In this document: positions 34,701 through 48,800 of the stretch, in pieces | Position numbering within the stretch: the first letter of the stretch is position 1 | How the letters are laid out: each line of letters starts with the position of its first letter | DNA from: Dryococelus australis | Taxonomy: Eukaryota > Arthropoda > Insecta > Phasmatodea > Phasmatidae | Length of the DNA stretch: 64,000 nt | NCBI GenBank assembly: GCA_029891345.1 | Contig: CM056994.1 | Span: 227,532,991 to 227,596,990, forward strand | Direction: 5' to 3' | Notes under the pieces: generated by a model | Databases searched by the model: none | What the model was told of the DNA's origin: nothing | The model's input: the letters and a program-made list of their open reading frames with translations, nothing else | Position numbers and translations under genes: made by a program

Positions 34701-37700
34701 CAACGAATATGCAAATTCGATGCTTGTAACAAGAACTGTCAGCATACGTAGTTTGGTGGAAATAGATGAAACGGTTTGCAAGATAACGTTTTGTAAACCA
34801 CCAAATGCACGGTAGTGGTCCATTACTTATATCTAAAATGTGTTTTTTTCCTGCATCAATGGGTTTATTGAAGTCTCCGTGAGCCATGGTGTTTTATTGT
34901 CTCTAACCAGTAACGTATTTCAGTAATATTATGTTTCTTATAAAACAAGCATACAATGCCCAATTTTAGAAAGTTGTCTCCTCGCAGAAAATGGAATAGG
35001 AAATCAATGATCCATCGCACACGTATGTTCTTCCACGTTTGAAGTAACTAACAGCGCTTAGATCCAGCCATGAAACTAGCATTGTAGTCGTGCTCGTGAG
35101 TGCGTCCCCTTTTTATTTATTTCTCATAGTTTTATAAAATAAGCTCAGTTTTATCAGATCTACTATAAATGTTTAGTGTTTAAAATTTCGAGGGTAAAAT
35201 ATAATGTATTAAATATTAATCAACAAGTAACACTTGAGAGAGCTACAGCCCAAAATAATACATGGAAACATTGTTTTAGTATATTAATGCTATTACTTTA
35301 TAAGCTAAGTCAAAAACCTAATTTGATAACGTAGTTGAAATGCGCTTTTAGTTATAAAAAGTAGTGGTTTTAATATTTATAAAATTATACGAAATCATGG
35401 GAAGGTCACAGGTTTACAGATTTTTTGTCTTGTAGCACGACGATAAACTATTATTAATAGAGCTATGTGCAGATGCAGGTTCTGCAGATAGTACAATCGC
35501 TGAGGGGGCTTCATTGGACGTTTCGTGACTATTGGTGATGCAAAGGATGATACTTGTGTGTTGGACGCTATATGCCAGTCTATGGTCCGTTGCTGTACCT
35601 CTGCACAGACTGCGGCGGGGGACGTTTCAAACGCTTACTGTAAACAACGTTGATCAGCTTACTGTACTGCAGCTCTTCGTTTGATGTCTATTTGTTACTG
35701 ATGACAGTCAGTGTGCGATTCCCTGGGGGAAGTATTGGTATTTCGTAAGTGCCAGGCGTATCTCAGTACGCTATAAAAAGAAAACAATTGGGTCCTGGGC
35801 AGTTGCGACAAGGGCCCATTTTTGTTGATTAAGTCGCACTACTCAATAAATCGGGATAACACTTTTCTTAAATTTCACAGTATAAAAGTTGTAGTTTGTC
35901 CTTGCGTTGCAGAATTTCATATCAATAAATGCAATATCGCGAATTTCACGTCTTTTATGATTTTTTTTTACAAATATTCAATTATACATTAAATTTACAA
36001 GGGTGTATGCCTTCATCCATATTTCAGCTAGGTTGTAAATCGCATTGTATTACCTACCTCATTTTTCATAAGGAATCTATTCCCGGAATACGAGTTTCAC
36101 AATTTATACCTAGTAATTTAGTATCCCCATATTATTATACCAAATTGCTAAATTAAATTACAAAATTCATAATACTTGTATATAGGATGAAAATAGACAT
36201 TTTTCATCCGTAAACTCGTGTTCGAAAGGACTAGTATCTAAAACGAAATGCTCAGCGCCTCGTAAGTTGGCAAATATCTGCATTCAATAGGATTGTCAGT
36301 TGCAGATATTGAAGGCGCCAGCGCTTTCCATTATAAAGAACGGCCGTTTATGTACACGTTGGTCATCGTAATCACAGCCCGGTGGAATTTACCTGCTGGC
36401 AAGTATACGCACATTGTGCGAAGTGCAGTTTTGGGATTTTATTTGCTTGCACCTAAGCCTATATATTTACTGCCTGTATGGCTGTTCCGCCCAAGTGAAA
36501 TGTTTCGTTACAATCAGACAAAAACTTATCGTGTTCTACGGCAAAAAAAGAAAAAATATTTACTGCTGAAAACGTTGCACACCATACGATATATCTTGCG
36601 CTATCCTCTCTTAACACAACCACGCTTGTTCACAAAACGTACATTACTGTACTACTGCTTGCTAGAACCATGATCAGAACGGTTCTCTCATGACGATAGT
36701 TATCTATAGGTAGGAGATGTACGAATACTGCGATCTGTAGAGGTTGCGACGGTAGTAAATATGGGCTGGTATTTAATTATTTTCACCTGAATTGAATGCC
36801 AAGATTTTAATTCTTACGAATTAATCTTCCTGTCGTGGAAAAACTTTTTCCTTTAAAAACGGCATGACTACAAACTTGATGGGCATAGCGTACGCCATTA
36901 TCTATACTTCTAAAATGGCTTGTTAGTGTTCCGCTATTGAGGCCAGTAATTGGCTGTAGGAGTTCCTAAATGGCTTCCTGCAGTTCAGTCACTTAAGCAC
37001 TGTCAGTAGAAAATTGACTGTAGCCTAACTCGACAACATGCCAAAACCGTATATGTAGGCGCACAACATTGTAAATAAAATTTCCAATTAATAATACAGT
37101 ACGTAATGGAGATGATTAAACGTAGTTCCTGTTTGTAGAATTGGCACAAATACCACCGCTAAGTGAAGTTTCGCACCTAATCTGAAAGACAGGATACATA
37201 AATATTAATGTAAACACTGCATCAAATTATAAATAATTTTGTCATTGTAAACAGGAGGAAAAGCAGTGACAAATGCAATGCGACATTAATAAATAACTGT
37301 TATGCACTCATGTCCAATTTCATCAATGAGTACGGTAGAAGGCAATCTCTAACTAAAAGAAAGCTTACACAAATTCTGAAATAATTTGTTTGGGGCAAAC
37401 GTTACCAGAAATTATTAAAACTTTTCACAGACTTTATCCTCAAAGCAAAGTGTGACCATTAAAATAATATAACTACAAAATGACCCCGAATATAAAATGT
37501 TGTCAGCTCAATATTACCGCCACTGTTGTAAAAAGTAAATCATTAAATATATTTATAAACATCACATTTATGACCGGGTAAATTCAGAAACAATTTTTAT
37601 TAACGAAGTTTTACCTTTGTGATTTTTGTCATGTTGACTTCATACACTGACTATTTTTAATAAGCGGTCAGTTTTAATTTTGTTCCCTCCTATCGTGTCA

Positions 37701-39754
37701 CGTCTTTTGCTCCAATGTAAAATTCACTGTCAGTCATATAATAACAGCATTCTTTTTCTGTTACTGACAACGCTTACGTTAAATACCTTACACCATTGAT
37801 ATGCCACACATCTACTTCGACAATGTTTCAACGCTGAAAATTTTAAGAAGTACAAAGCATGACAGTAGGTTAATCAAAATATATAATCTTCAAATTGCGT
37901 AAAAATTTTAATTATCATTGCGCTGGAATAATAATAATTTTTTATCATGAACAATAAGAATATTTTGAAACAAAACGAGCAACAAAATTACGTATTCGCG
38001 ATTGCTTGGATATCAACTGTATTTTCCTGAAGCGTATTTGATAGTTTCGTTGCTGCACGAACATGTAGCCTACATTTAGTTCATCACTATTTATTTACAA
38101 CAAAATATCAAACGCTGTATCTGAATTTGAATTTTTGTGTAGACTGTGTCTGGAATATGCAATACTGTAAATATGTTTTGCTTTTAAAGGTGTAAATTGG
38201 TCGGTGTATTATAAACTAGCTAATGAATGTATTTCGAATTGTCAATTTGTTCCACTTAGTGTAAATTACTGTGTTACTACTCACCCGTGCACTCTATAAC
38301 AGGCCTAAATAAGAACTGAAAACTGCTGTAACCCACAAAAAAAATTAATTCTTACTATAGCAATGCGCCTGCGTCCAAACCAGGCTTTTTAGAGGTATAA
38401 CAAACAAGCAGATTCTCCATGGTAATAAACAATTACAAGGACTAAACCACTGGTAATGGTAAACAGAATACATATTGTAAACTACAAATTCACTCGGATG
38501 AGCAACCGGGGAAGAAGAATTGCTTGAAACTATCCCTCCTTTCCAATGTGTCCACTTAAATAATATGTCCGGCTAGTTCTTTCTGTTTTAGTGTTCTGGG
38601 AATCTACGCACCCTAAGGTAACTATATAGCTTGCGCCTGATGGTAAAATTCAGTAATGTGTTTCTTGTTCATTTCAAAATTTTTTATTTCTGTGGTTTCA
38701 AATATAATAAACTAGAGTATTCTATTACTGAATGTTTTGATGAAAATCAAGTCGGCTATAGACTCTATTGTCAATATCTGCGATCAGGCGAGTTTCAGTG
38801 CACTTTTTTTTCTCAGGAAGTTGGACCGGCATGCTGAATATTCATTATTGAACTTACATGTGTGGGTGTATGTCGATGTATTTGACATTTCAATACGAGC
38901 TCACACAGATCGGAATCTTCAAATGGTATTTCACATACACACACGCGGTTGATCATTTGGATTCCTTCTTGTGTTTCAAAGTTTGGATGGTCTTTTACCC
39001 GCACAACCATGTGTAAACGAGGACTTCCCGGTAATGAAACTCTACACGCCACCAATAATCAATAACTTGTCCACCAAAAACATCGTGATTGCTAGTGATT
39101 CGGTGGACACCGGACAGACACTTCACAGACACCCACCATACATAAGAAACAAGTGAAGTTAAATAACAACTTGTAAAAATAGTTGCCATTTTAAACGCTC
39201 AAAAATTCCATATTTAATTCACTTATCTGTCACCTTAAAATAGCCAAACTTATGTGAAATGCTTTAAACTTTGTGACAAAGGGGAAAACTCCTCAGTGTC
39301 CTTGAGGCACAACTTGAAGGAGTAAACAAGGTGATATCAGGAGGATAAAAGGGGGGCTACTACATTCCTGCAGCGAGCTGTTGTGCCAGGATCCGCCTGA
39401 GGGTACAGTACTTTCCCCAGCCACCGGCGAGCCGTCAACAGCTCGGCACAACACTCGCTGCTAAGTCATGCCCTCCACTCCACACTCACATTGATGCCTG
39501 CCAGTCGCTTAGTTAGAGAAGTGACACGGGTGAAAGCTTACCTTCTTAGAAGCCAAACATTATAGTTCTTATTTTTTAAACAAATCATTGATGTTTTAAT
39601 TACAAATTTTGATAGATTAACTTATTTTAAATTTTTCCCATGGTGGGTTTACCTGGACTCCCCTTTACCTGGGGTTGTTCCATATCTCGGTAATAGTGAC
39701 TACCCACTTTTCCACCGCCTTTCAACTATAGGTAATAGCCAGTCCACCCTCATA

Positions 39755-39821
<67 letters not shown>

Positions 39822-42800
39822 GTATGGGGTTTTATTTTGATATCAACACGAAACGTTTCTAGCCTAGAATTCTACATTATTACTGAATGTATGCAGAATG
39901 ACTTCTTCATTCGAGTTGCTAAAGAAAACTATTTCTATCTACGTTTTGAATCAAGCATCTAAACTATTGTGCTGTTGAAAGTATGATCACTCAAACGTCG
40001 TTTCTCAAATATACCGTTGCAGTAAATTCCTAATGCCGTATTATTATATACAAAATACCTATTAGTACTCATCGAGTTATGTTATCTTCCTTCTGGAGAA
40101 CTATCTTATCTACGCCACTAAAGTGCTGCTCAGGGTTCGCAGTAACTATTGCACAGTAATGACGAACTACGTGTGTTTGAACTCGTCATCTGCAGCGCAT
40201 TAGATATTAATAATATTTGTAGTTTATCGCAATTGCAATGTCTGCGCATTGTACGTCCTGACGTAGGGCCAGTATGAATCAATAACCGGTTTTACACCAT
40301 GTCCAGTTACTTAGCTGTTTCTAAAACCTTTTTTTATAACACTTCTGCTTACAAGGTGGCAACAGTTCCACAACCTCCGTTTAGTTCTAATTCTTGGTAT
40401 CACAATTGTCACATACATAGGTATGCCTAAGAGCACAAATTAACTTGTTTAATTTTTGTGTTATGCTTACGAGATCAGACACCTTAGATGACAGACTTTT
40501 GGGCAGCAATCTTGAACCGATATTTTCGCTTATGTGATAACTAAAAGTCTCGCAAAACACATCTGCCTGCGAAACGAAACATAATATTTGTGTAAGTAAA
40601 GTCACATTTACCTTGAATGTGAAATACTTTTAATGGAAACAGAACGTGTTACTAAAATACGCGATGCTAACATTACGAAAATATAATACTATTTAGCTCA
40701 GAATCTAACAGCAAGGATATATCCTATCCAAGTTCATTTTTACCGTCACATTCTCGTCAGTTTACATATATTTTATTTATTTTTATTACCTATTACCACA
40801 TTATAAACATTTTTGGGGACATTTACTAGTTCGCAACGTCTATTTGGGCGAATACAATTATACAAAATAAATAATACACCTCAGCTGTTTACTACAGTGA
40901 TTTATATATTTTTTAATTTAAGATCCAACGCATGTACACAAATTATTTAAATTAAATAAACAAGGGACGTGTTCGCAGTGAGTAACATTTTTAGTTTTGT
41001 AATTTACTTTTGATTTCCGGGCTGGAAAAACGTGTAGACAAATGTACATGTGGAGAAGAGTGAGTGAATGAAGAGATTTGGGTGACTCGTAACAGCGAGT
41101 TCTTGAGAGCCAATGAGGGTGATTGGAGTGAATATGGAGTGGCGCCGGTTGAAAGGGCGGGGGAAACGGAAGATCCCCGAGAAAACTCGCTAACCTACGG
41201 CATCGTCCAGCACGATTCCCACTTGCAAAAATCCGTGACCCGGCCGGCAATTGACCCCAGTTCACCTTGGGTGGGGGGGGGGGGGGGCGAAAGTGCTAAT
41301 CGCTCATCCACCGTGGTCCCTTGATATGGAGAAGTCTGGACGTCTCTTAACGACGTGTCTTGAGAATAAATAAACGTATGAGCCTGCTGATAATTAGTGG
41401 GAGATTTAAATATCCGATGCATTATATCGTATGTCTGCTTACGATTAGGTACTGTAAACGTTCACATTACAGAACGTGTGAGAAAACTTCCATCTAAATT
41501 AATGTAGCAGAGGTTTGTAGTTTAAGGTTTAATGAAGTGAGTCAGAAGTTCAAAGAGAGTGAGTCAGAAGTTCAAAGAGTGTCAATGAATATTAGTTTTT
41601 ACGAATAAAACAAAACTAGTTGTTGTCGCTGAATTCCAAAATAGACTCTGATGTAACCATTGGTGTTATTCTTGCCTTATCGAAGATGTGTAACGTTTTC
41701 CCTCCTTGTCGTGATTGTCGTGCAATTTTACCTTCAGCGGTAGCGTGCAACTTTCACCTACATAACTAGAGACCAGAAAGGAAGTGCCAGACGTCCTGAC
41801 CCAGTGGCTCGAGCCGTGTAGGGTAGGCAGTAGACTGCAGCTCGTATCATGCCGTCTAGTTTTACTGGGTAGCCTACGTCCGAGGAGCGAGCGACAAGCG
41901 CTCTGCCAATAAAGCACTCTGCATTACGTCACATCACTGGCCATTCGCGCTTTCATTTAAAGACTCTGATTCAACTTTACTTTTTATACCACGTCCTCAC
42001 ATTACATTTTCGTTCCAGTTCAGTTTAATGTAACTTGCACAGGTGCTGGTGACATATGAGGCGAAGATGCAAAAACTTCTTAATTAACAATTCCCCCAAC
42101 AAACAGTGACAATGTTTAATTTGTAAGTTAGTTATAATATTTAAGAACACGTTTTATTAAAACACTTGTCTACAAATTACACATTTGACAAACGGAAATC
42201 TTCATTTTTTACTGAAATTCATGCAAGCACATTTGGCAACCAAAGAAGCGTTTTCGGGCCTATGTTTATATTAAATATATATTTTCTTAGTATTTTTCGT
42301 TATGTTTGAAAGTCTGGGGAAACATTAATCAATATATCAAATATTAACGTTATCGTCCCCCTTCTTTTTTCCCACTTCTTCTCCATTTCCAAAATATTTC
42401 CACACAAACGACAAACATTATCTTGCAGTCTCTTACATAGAAAAAAAAATTCTGGTTAAATATCTGCATATTTTTTTCAAGCTATCTTATATGTCCGACA
42501 AAAGCTTCTCAAGATAACTGATGTAGTAAAATAAAATTTACAACCTTTGAACGGAACTGACAGACACTATTAAATACAATACGATAGGACTTCTTGAATG
42601 ATGCTATAAAGACTACGTTGAGTGTGTATGAATATAAATAATTATTAAAAATCAGAATGACCGCCATCAACAACAAAACATCGTCTACAACGTTGTAGGA
42701 CAAAACGACCAAGCTAGTAACGGTTTCCAAAGAAGGGGATTCACAGGCGGTCACAGTAGCGACTCTCGTGGCATTCAGTGTCCGTGGCGTAGAAAATGGT

Positions 42801-45800
42801 TTTGACGTGAATACGTCTTTGAAATTGCAATCATAGTAGGAAACAGTCCAGAAAATCCGATGATAACAAAATCGGGGGATACAATTTGGCATTGCAGCAC
42901 CGAATCTATCATCTACATTCAAAGTTCAATTACACCACTCGATTGCCAAAGGATCAAAGAATATGCAACGTTGAGTGAGGACTGCAAAGAATTACGTATG
43001 GTGAAAGGGGGGACGGGGGCACCACAATTTTGAGTTTGTTTCGCCGCGTCTCATAATTCCCGCGTAGTATAACTTTTGGCTAGGAGAAGCTACGACGCTC
43101 GTTTGAGTTTTAGTCTACAGCTCTTCTCAAGATCAATAGATTCCGTGTATAAACACATTTATATGGCGTGGTTATAGGGAAATTGCATGAGTTTAATGTA
43201 GAAAAATTAAGAATATTTAACAGAATTTCGGCCTATACTCGTAAAAAAGCCACGTCGAAGTACAGAAACCGTATACGTTTGGAAAGCGCATCTCCAAATC
43301 AATCCAGCGATACCCATAAATTCCCACATAATCGGGTGAAGCGGCGCCGAGAACGTAAAAAAACATCAAGGCGTCCGAGAGCGTCAACGTAGACGTATTC
43401 ACGCAAAATAAACGGTCGTGTCCGCAACGCAGCCACACCCCATTTTTTTTATTACAGTTCCAATAAAAATCGAGCAGCATTAAATCAGGAACTTTGAGCT
43501 GATACTCAAAACTTCGTCCGCCGATTCACCCCCTCCCCCCACCCCTTTCACAACCGGAAATGCTTCACCCGTGAGCAACTGCACGTTTCGATGGTAAAGA
43601 CTGTACACGGTAAAGTGAGCACTTCTGAAAGCACTGCTAAAGATCTACTTGTATGCATGTTGTGTATACTTCCGCCTTATGTAAAATGGACATTGCCAAG
43701 GGCCTGACCACAGTATTCGTGCGTCGGCCAAGTAAAACGGTGAAATTATTAGAAAAGCAAATATTCTAAATTTTTGCTTATTCATAGACTTACATGCGTT
43801 AAAAATACAGAAAGCAAAACAAATAATTCCAGTTTTCTCAAATCTTTTCTAGCTCTTTTAATTCAGCGTTAAGATATGGAACTACTTTCTTTCCATCATT
43901 GCCAACTTTAAAGGGCGCATACCAGTCAGTTGGCCCGTTAAAATATTTGCAGATATTTTTCAAGCGCTGATTTCAAAAGTGCTCACTTTATCGTGAACAG
44001 TCTTTAATGTGGGAGTGCACAGTTCTGCCGGAAAAAAACAATCGTCATCGTCGTGTGCCTCATCGGACCAAATAATCGCGTCAGTACAACGTTCGTTGTC
44101 GTTGCATATGTTCACAACCCACTTACAAAACTCGACACGCCTATTTGGGTCGTTTTCATTCGCAGCGTGAAGTAACACGGGAATGTAGGGTCTCCACTTT
44201 TGCTTTGAAATGCGATGGACACTTGATCTGACTTCCACGCAGCTTGTCGTACGGACTTCGATATCTCAAAGGAACGTGTGAACGTCTGACGTGTGCAACA
44301 CATCCTTCACACTTCCTTCATTCGTTGTCGTTCTCTTCCTGTCATACAGTCATTTCTTCCCCTCAAACACAATAATTCCATCCATCTCAAACTTGTCACA
44401 TAATCGTGTAATTGTTACATGAGACGGTGACGCAGTATTGAATTCTGCCGTTCATTGTCTCTTCGCCTCAATCATGTTCTCGCATTCCCAACAACACTTT
44501 GAAACCCACTTACACTACTCATAAGAAAACCTTGTCACATTCGCTATTTCCTCTAGGCCTTACAATCGGACGGCTGCCGCTCGTGGATGCAAACGGAACT
44601 GCTGACCTGGCGAAATTTCGGATCTAACTTTTTTTTCAGGTTCTAAAGCTATATACAACCTGAAAAGTTTTAAAAACTCAGTAACAGATACTCATCGGTC
44701 ACTAGATTGTAGTAATATAAAGAAGGATTTTGATTACTAATGCGATATTAAGATTTATTTACTATAAGATTTCGAGCAAAAAATTTAGTGGCTGGAAATT
44801 CAATCGCTATGATCATAGCGACTCGATATAAAAATTCATTTCGGAATGTTTATACTCCCACTAGATATTCCATAGTATGAAAAAATTTACTAATGAGATT
44901 TTGTCCTAACTGATAATGGAATTTCAGGACTCCTCATCTAGAGTTACTGGCTATGACAAAATATAACTTTAGAAATGAAAAACACTGCATTTTTGAAATG
45001 CCTCTTTCGGTCAGAATTATATTATTCAGAAATATAAACGTTGAATATTTGATTTATTCCCTAAACATATCCAACAATGTTATAATTTGGAAGGCGTGCC
45101 CAATACCGGAACACCATCTCATATGTAATTATAAATAACATTTTGTTTCAGTCTTTACAGAATTTTCGCCCCTAGTTTCCGCGGGATTGAAATTATATTT
45201 CTTAATGAATGATTTTAAAATTTTTTATAAATAAATTATTTGGAGTATTTTTAATTTTTTATTAAATTAATTTATATATAAATGGAAGCGATTGTGGATC
45301 TCAAAAACAATTGTGCAATCGATTTAATAGTCAATTTGATATTTTTAAGTTTATCAATTAAAAAAATATAACAAAATATTGTTTCGTAGTTTAGGGATAT
45401 TTTGATATCATTGAATAATACAAAATATTTCTATAGCTAATGATATTTTTTTTGTTTTATATATTATAAAATTTCAGAGTATGGTTTCCTGTGCACTAAA
45501 AATTTTACTCATATTAAACAATATTTAAAAATTACAACTAAGAGTTTATTGAAATAAAATGTAACTGGCAGTTATCTTTAGGATACGAATATATTTGAAA
45601 TGAAATAAAAATATTTTCCGCAACAATTTAGCTGAAAATTCGAATTCTTATTCCTGTAAGTTATTTAAATATAATATTTTTTTATACAAAAGTTGCAGAT
45701 GAAATTAAGAATTAGTACGTTAAAAGATACAATTTATGCATTTTTACCTGTGTTATAGAATATAACATAAAAATTTAAAAAATTATAAAATAGCAGTAGA

Positions 45801-48800
45801 ATATGAAAATCAATTAATTATCAAACACCAAACAATTAAACGAAATAATAGAAATGAAAACTCAGAAAAGCAAATTAAAACAATTAAAAATAGGAAACAA
45901 TTATAATTTATTCTGTTACTACAAATTTAGTACAGAAATTAAATTTCTGTAGAGTTGGCAGATCTATTGGAGGGAAAATTAATTAAAGATTATCAACGTA
46001 CAACATTGGAGAACATCCGGATAGTCTAGTTTTTATGTTGTTTGTCAAAGTTGTGTTAATTATATAACAATAAACGAAACTTTGAAATCTACTTATCAGA
46101 GCTATGGGGTAGAAAAAAAAATCAAGTATTATGAAATATGAATATAAACGATATCTAATACTATTTAAATAGTTTTGTGGAATATGAAATTCATTTATTA
46201 TAATAAAACACAATGTTAGTGATGAAGAGGTAACAATTTATGAGAATCAGAACTATTAGATCCTTTATAAATAGAACACTGAAATCACAACTGAAATTAA
46301 CAATAGAGTTATAAGCAAAAATGTAATATAGATAAACTACCTCCAAAGAATTTCCAAAAACAATTTCTGAAATATACCACGTGTTAAAGTTCGAAGACAA
46401 TAACACTGTGCAAAGGATAACTGTTAAAGAAATGTTAAGTAAAAAGTGTTAAAAAATAGATAAGGAGAGACCTGTTTGAGCCAATACAGAATTAGTCATA
46501 AATAAATAAATATGAATGTTAAATTCATATGAAATCTATCAAATAAATCCAGCAGCAAAATTTAAGTATTAATATTTATAAAAATATATGCACTTTAGTT
46601 GAACAGAATCTATCCTTTCCTCATATAAATCATACAAGAAATCAATTAAATTAAATCAATTAATTTTTTTATCATCAGGATGAATCATAGATAAAATAAG
46701 AGGGCTGCTCTTTTTGATTTGTATGTAAAATTAACACATGACTAATTTTAATAGAAAAAGTGTTATCAACATTCATATATTTAAATATATAGTTATTGAT
46801 TAAGAAATAATTTATTCTACCCTGAAAATATAGACAAAACATACGTAAAGTTCCCCACAATTTTTCGTATCATTTTTTTTCTTCAAAAAACTATTAAATA
46901 ATTTATTTTTATTACAAATACGCAATGGGGAATTCTCATCACATTTCATGTAGGTTCTTATATTTTTACAATATTGTATTTAACTTGCCTTGTTAGTTTA
47001 TTTGTACGTTCGGGTGAAATCTTACCAGTAAATTTTGACCCACTTCTAGGTATTCAATCTAGCTGAAACTTGGTATACATATAGAAACCCGATGACAATG
47101 CAATAATATGGTGACAGCGACCTGGTGCTGCAGCTAGGATCATCTCCTCACGAGGGTACTCTTCAACGGTTAATAGTATTGACTCGAGTTTGGGCTCATT
47201 TGATTGCTCTTGATGAGATCTTTGGAGGTAGATGGTCAGTAAGGCCTGATGATGGATTCGAAAGGTGGTCATAGAAACTTCATCAAAGCTAAACGTGGAA
47301 TCTTCGAGTTTGGGCTCATTTGACTAGGCAAGTCGATAGTTTATTTCTCCGATACTTGTGGGTACACCAATGAAAATGTATAACAACAAAATCAAAGAAA
47401 CTGCAACACAACGAAAAAGACGTTTAGAAAAGGCGAATTTAACACGTCAGCAGAAACTCACTAATGAAGATAATGAAGAAAAACGTTAGAGAACAGGAAA
47501 AAATATATGAACGCAAAAAAAGAACATCGACAGCTGAACAGTGCATTGAACGAGCAAATGCTCGCTTGCGTATGTCCCAATTAAGACGTTCTCTCACTCC
47601 TGAGCAAAGCAAAATTAACTTGCAAACTGAAAGACAACGTATAGCAGAAGTGAGAGTATCTGAAAGACCAGAGCAACGCGATGCTCGTTTAGAGGATGCT
47701 AGGCGATATTAATCTAAAAAGAGCGCATTTGAAACGTTGGAGCAAAGTGATGCTCATTTGGAAAATGCTAGGCAATATGAAGCAGAAGTTAGAGCATCTG
47801 AAACGCCGGAGTAAAGTGATGCTCGTTTAGTTAGCGCTCGATAACATATGTCAATTACAAGAACAACACTAAACGCTAACACTGATCATTTTGAAAAAAC
47901 AATTAATATATTTTGTGGTAAATATTGTCAAATTTCCTCTAAAAAATGCTACCCCAACCAAATTACGAATTATAGAGTTAACTTAAATGCTGTAAGTTAA
48001 GCTATGGAACTGCTGAACGTAGGATATTGCCGATAGTGCTGTCTTGATCGTCTACCGTTTACAAGATGCAGGGTAGTACAGTGGACTATGCTGTGATCTA
48101 TCTGGAGCCAAAACTTTTTGCTGCTCACCAAGCCTACGTTTCTCTCAGTAGGGTAAGGTCTTCGGACGGTCTTCAAATCGAAGTGTTAGATTGCGCAAAA
48201 TTGAGTGGCATAAAGCCCTGCAATACTGAAGCCCTTATGAAAATGAACAGAATGAGGAATCATCTAATTACTTACCACTAAAAAGGAAAAAATAAAATTA
48301 TAAGTAAAAAACATTTTAAAGACAAACTTTTATTTTATAGTGTACTAAAAAGAAACAAATAATAACATTAATAAGTAACAGTCAGTTATCATTAATTTTA
48401 CTCTGAAACAAGTCTTGGTTGCAATCTGGTTGTCTAGAAAATGTTTTTTCTCAATTGAAAGGGGTTCGTAGGGATATCAAACGTAGTTGACAAATCAGTG
48501 TCTAATGATAATAATTAAATTCATTAAAACTTAAAAATAAAAGTGTGGCGTTAGATAAATAACCGGGTCATATGGGTGTGAATTTGAATAAGTGGGTAAC
48601 AGACAGTTATTGCCACCAGTACAACACTGCTACGTTACATCAACGGATAAATTCTCGCGCGTTTCTCTGCGTTTATTATTAAGTAAAGTACCTTGACTAA
48701 ATACGTACACAATGCTCAGTTGTGTAGTGTGATTATACATTATGGTGTGGTTTTTAGTTTAAATTGATATATTCTGGCAGCTTAAAGGTATAGTTCTGCA

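Noticed and set aside
36293-36673. 126-residue open frame in intron 1
   Set aside because: No codon bias, no recognisable domain, and AT-rich composition like the surrounding intron.
39756-39962. Open frame with a Tyr-Ile run
   Set aside because: Product of the (TA)n microsatellite.
40918-41265. 115-residue minus-strand frame with GNRAGRC and FLGDLPFPPP
   Set aside because: The same peptide appears at 28.4 and 59.6 kb because it is a translation of SINE family 1.
42509-42922. 137-residue minus-strand frame
   Set aside because: No family resemblance, no codon bias, and no splice context; treated as chance.
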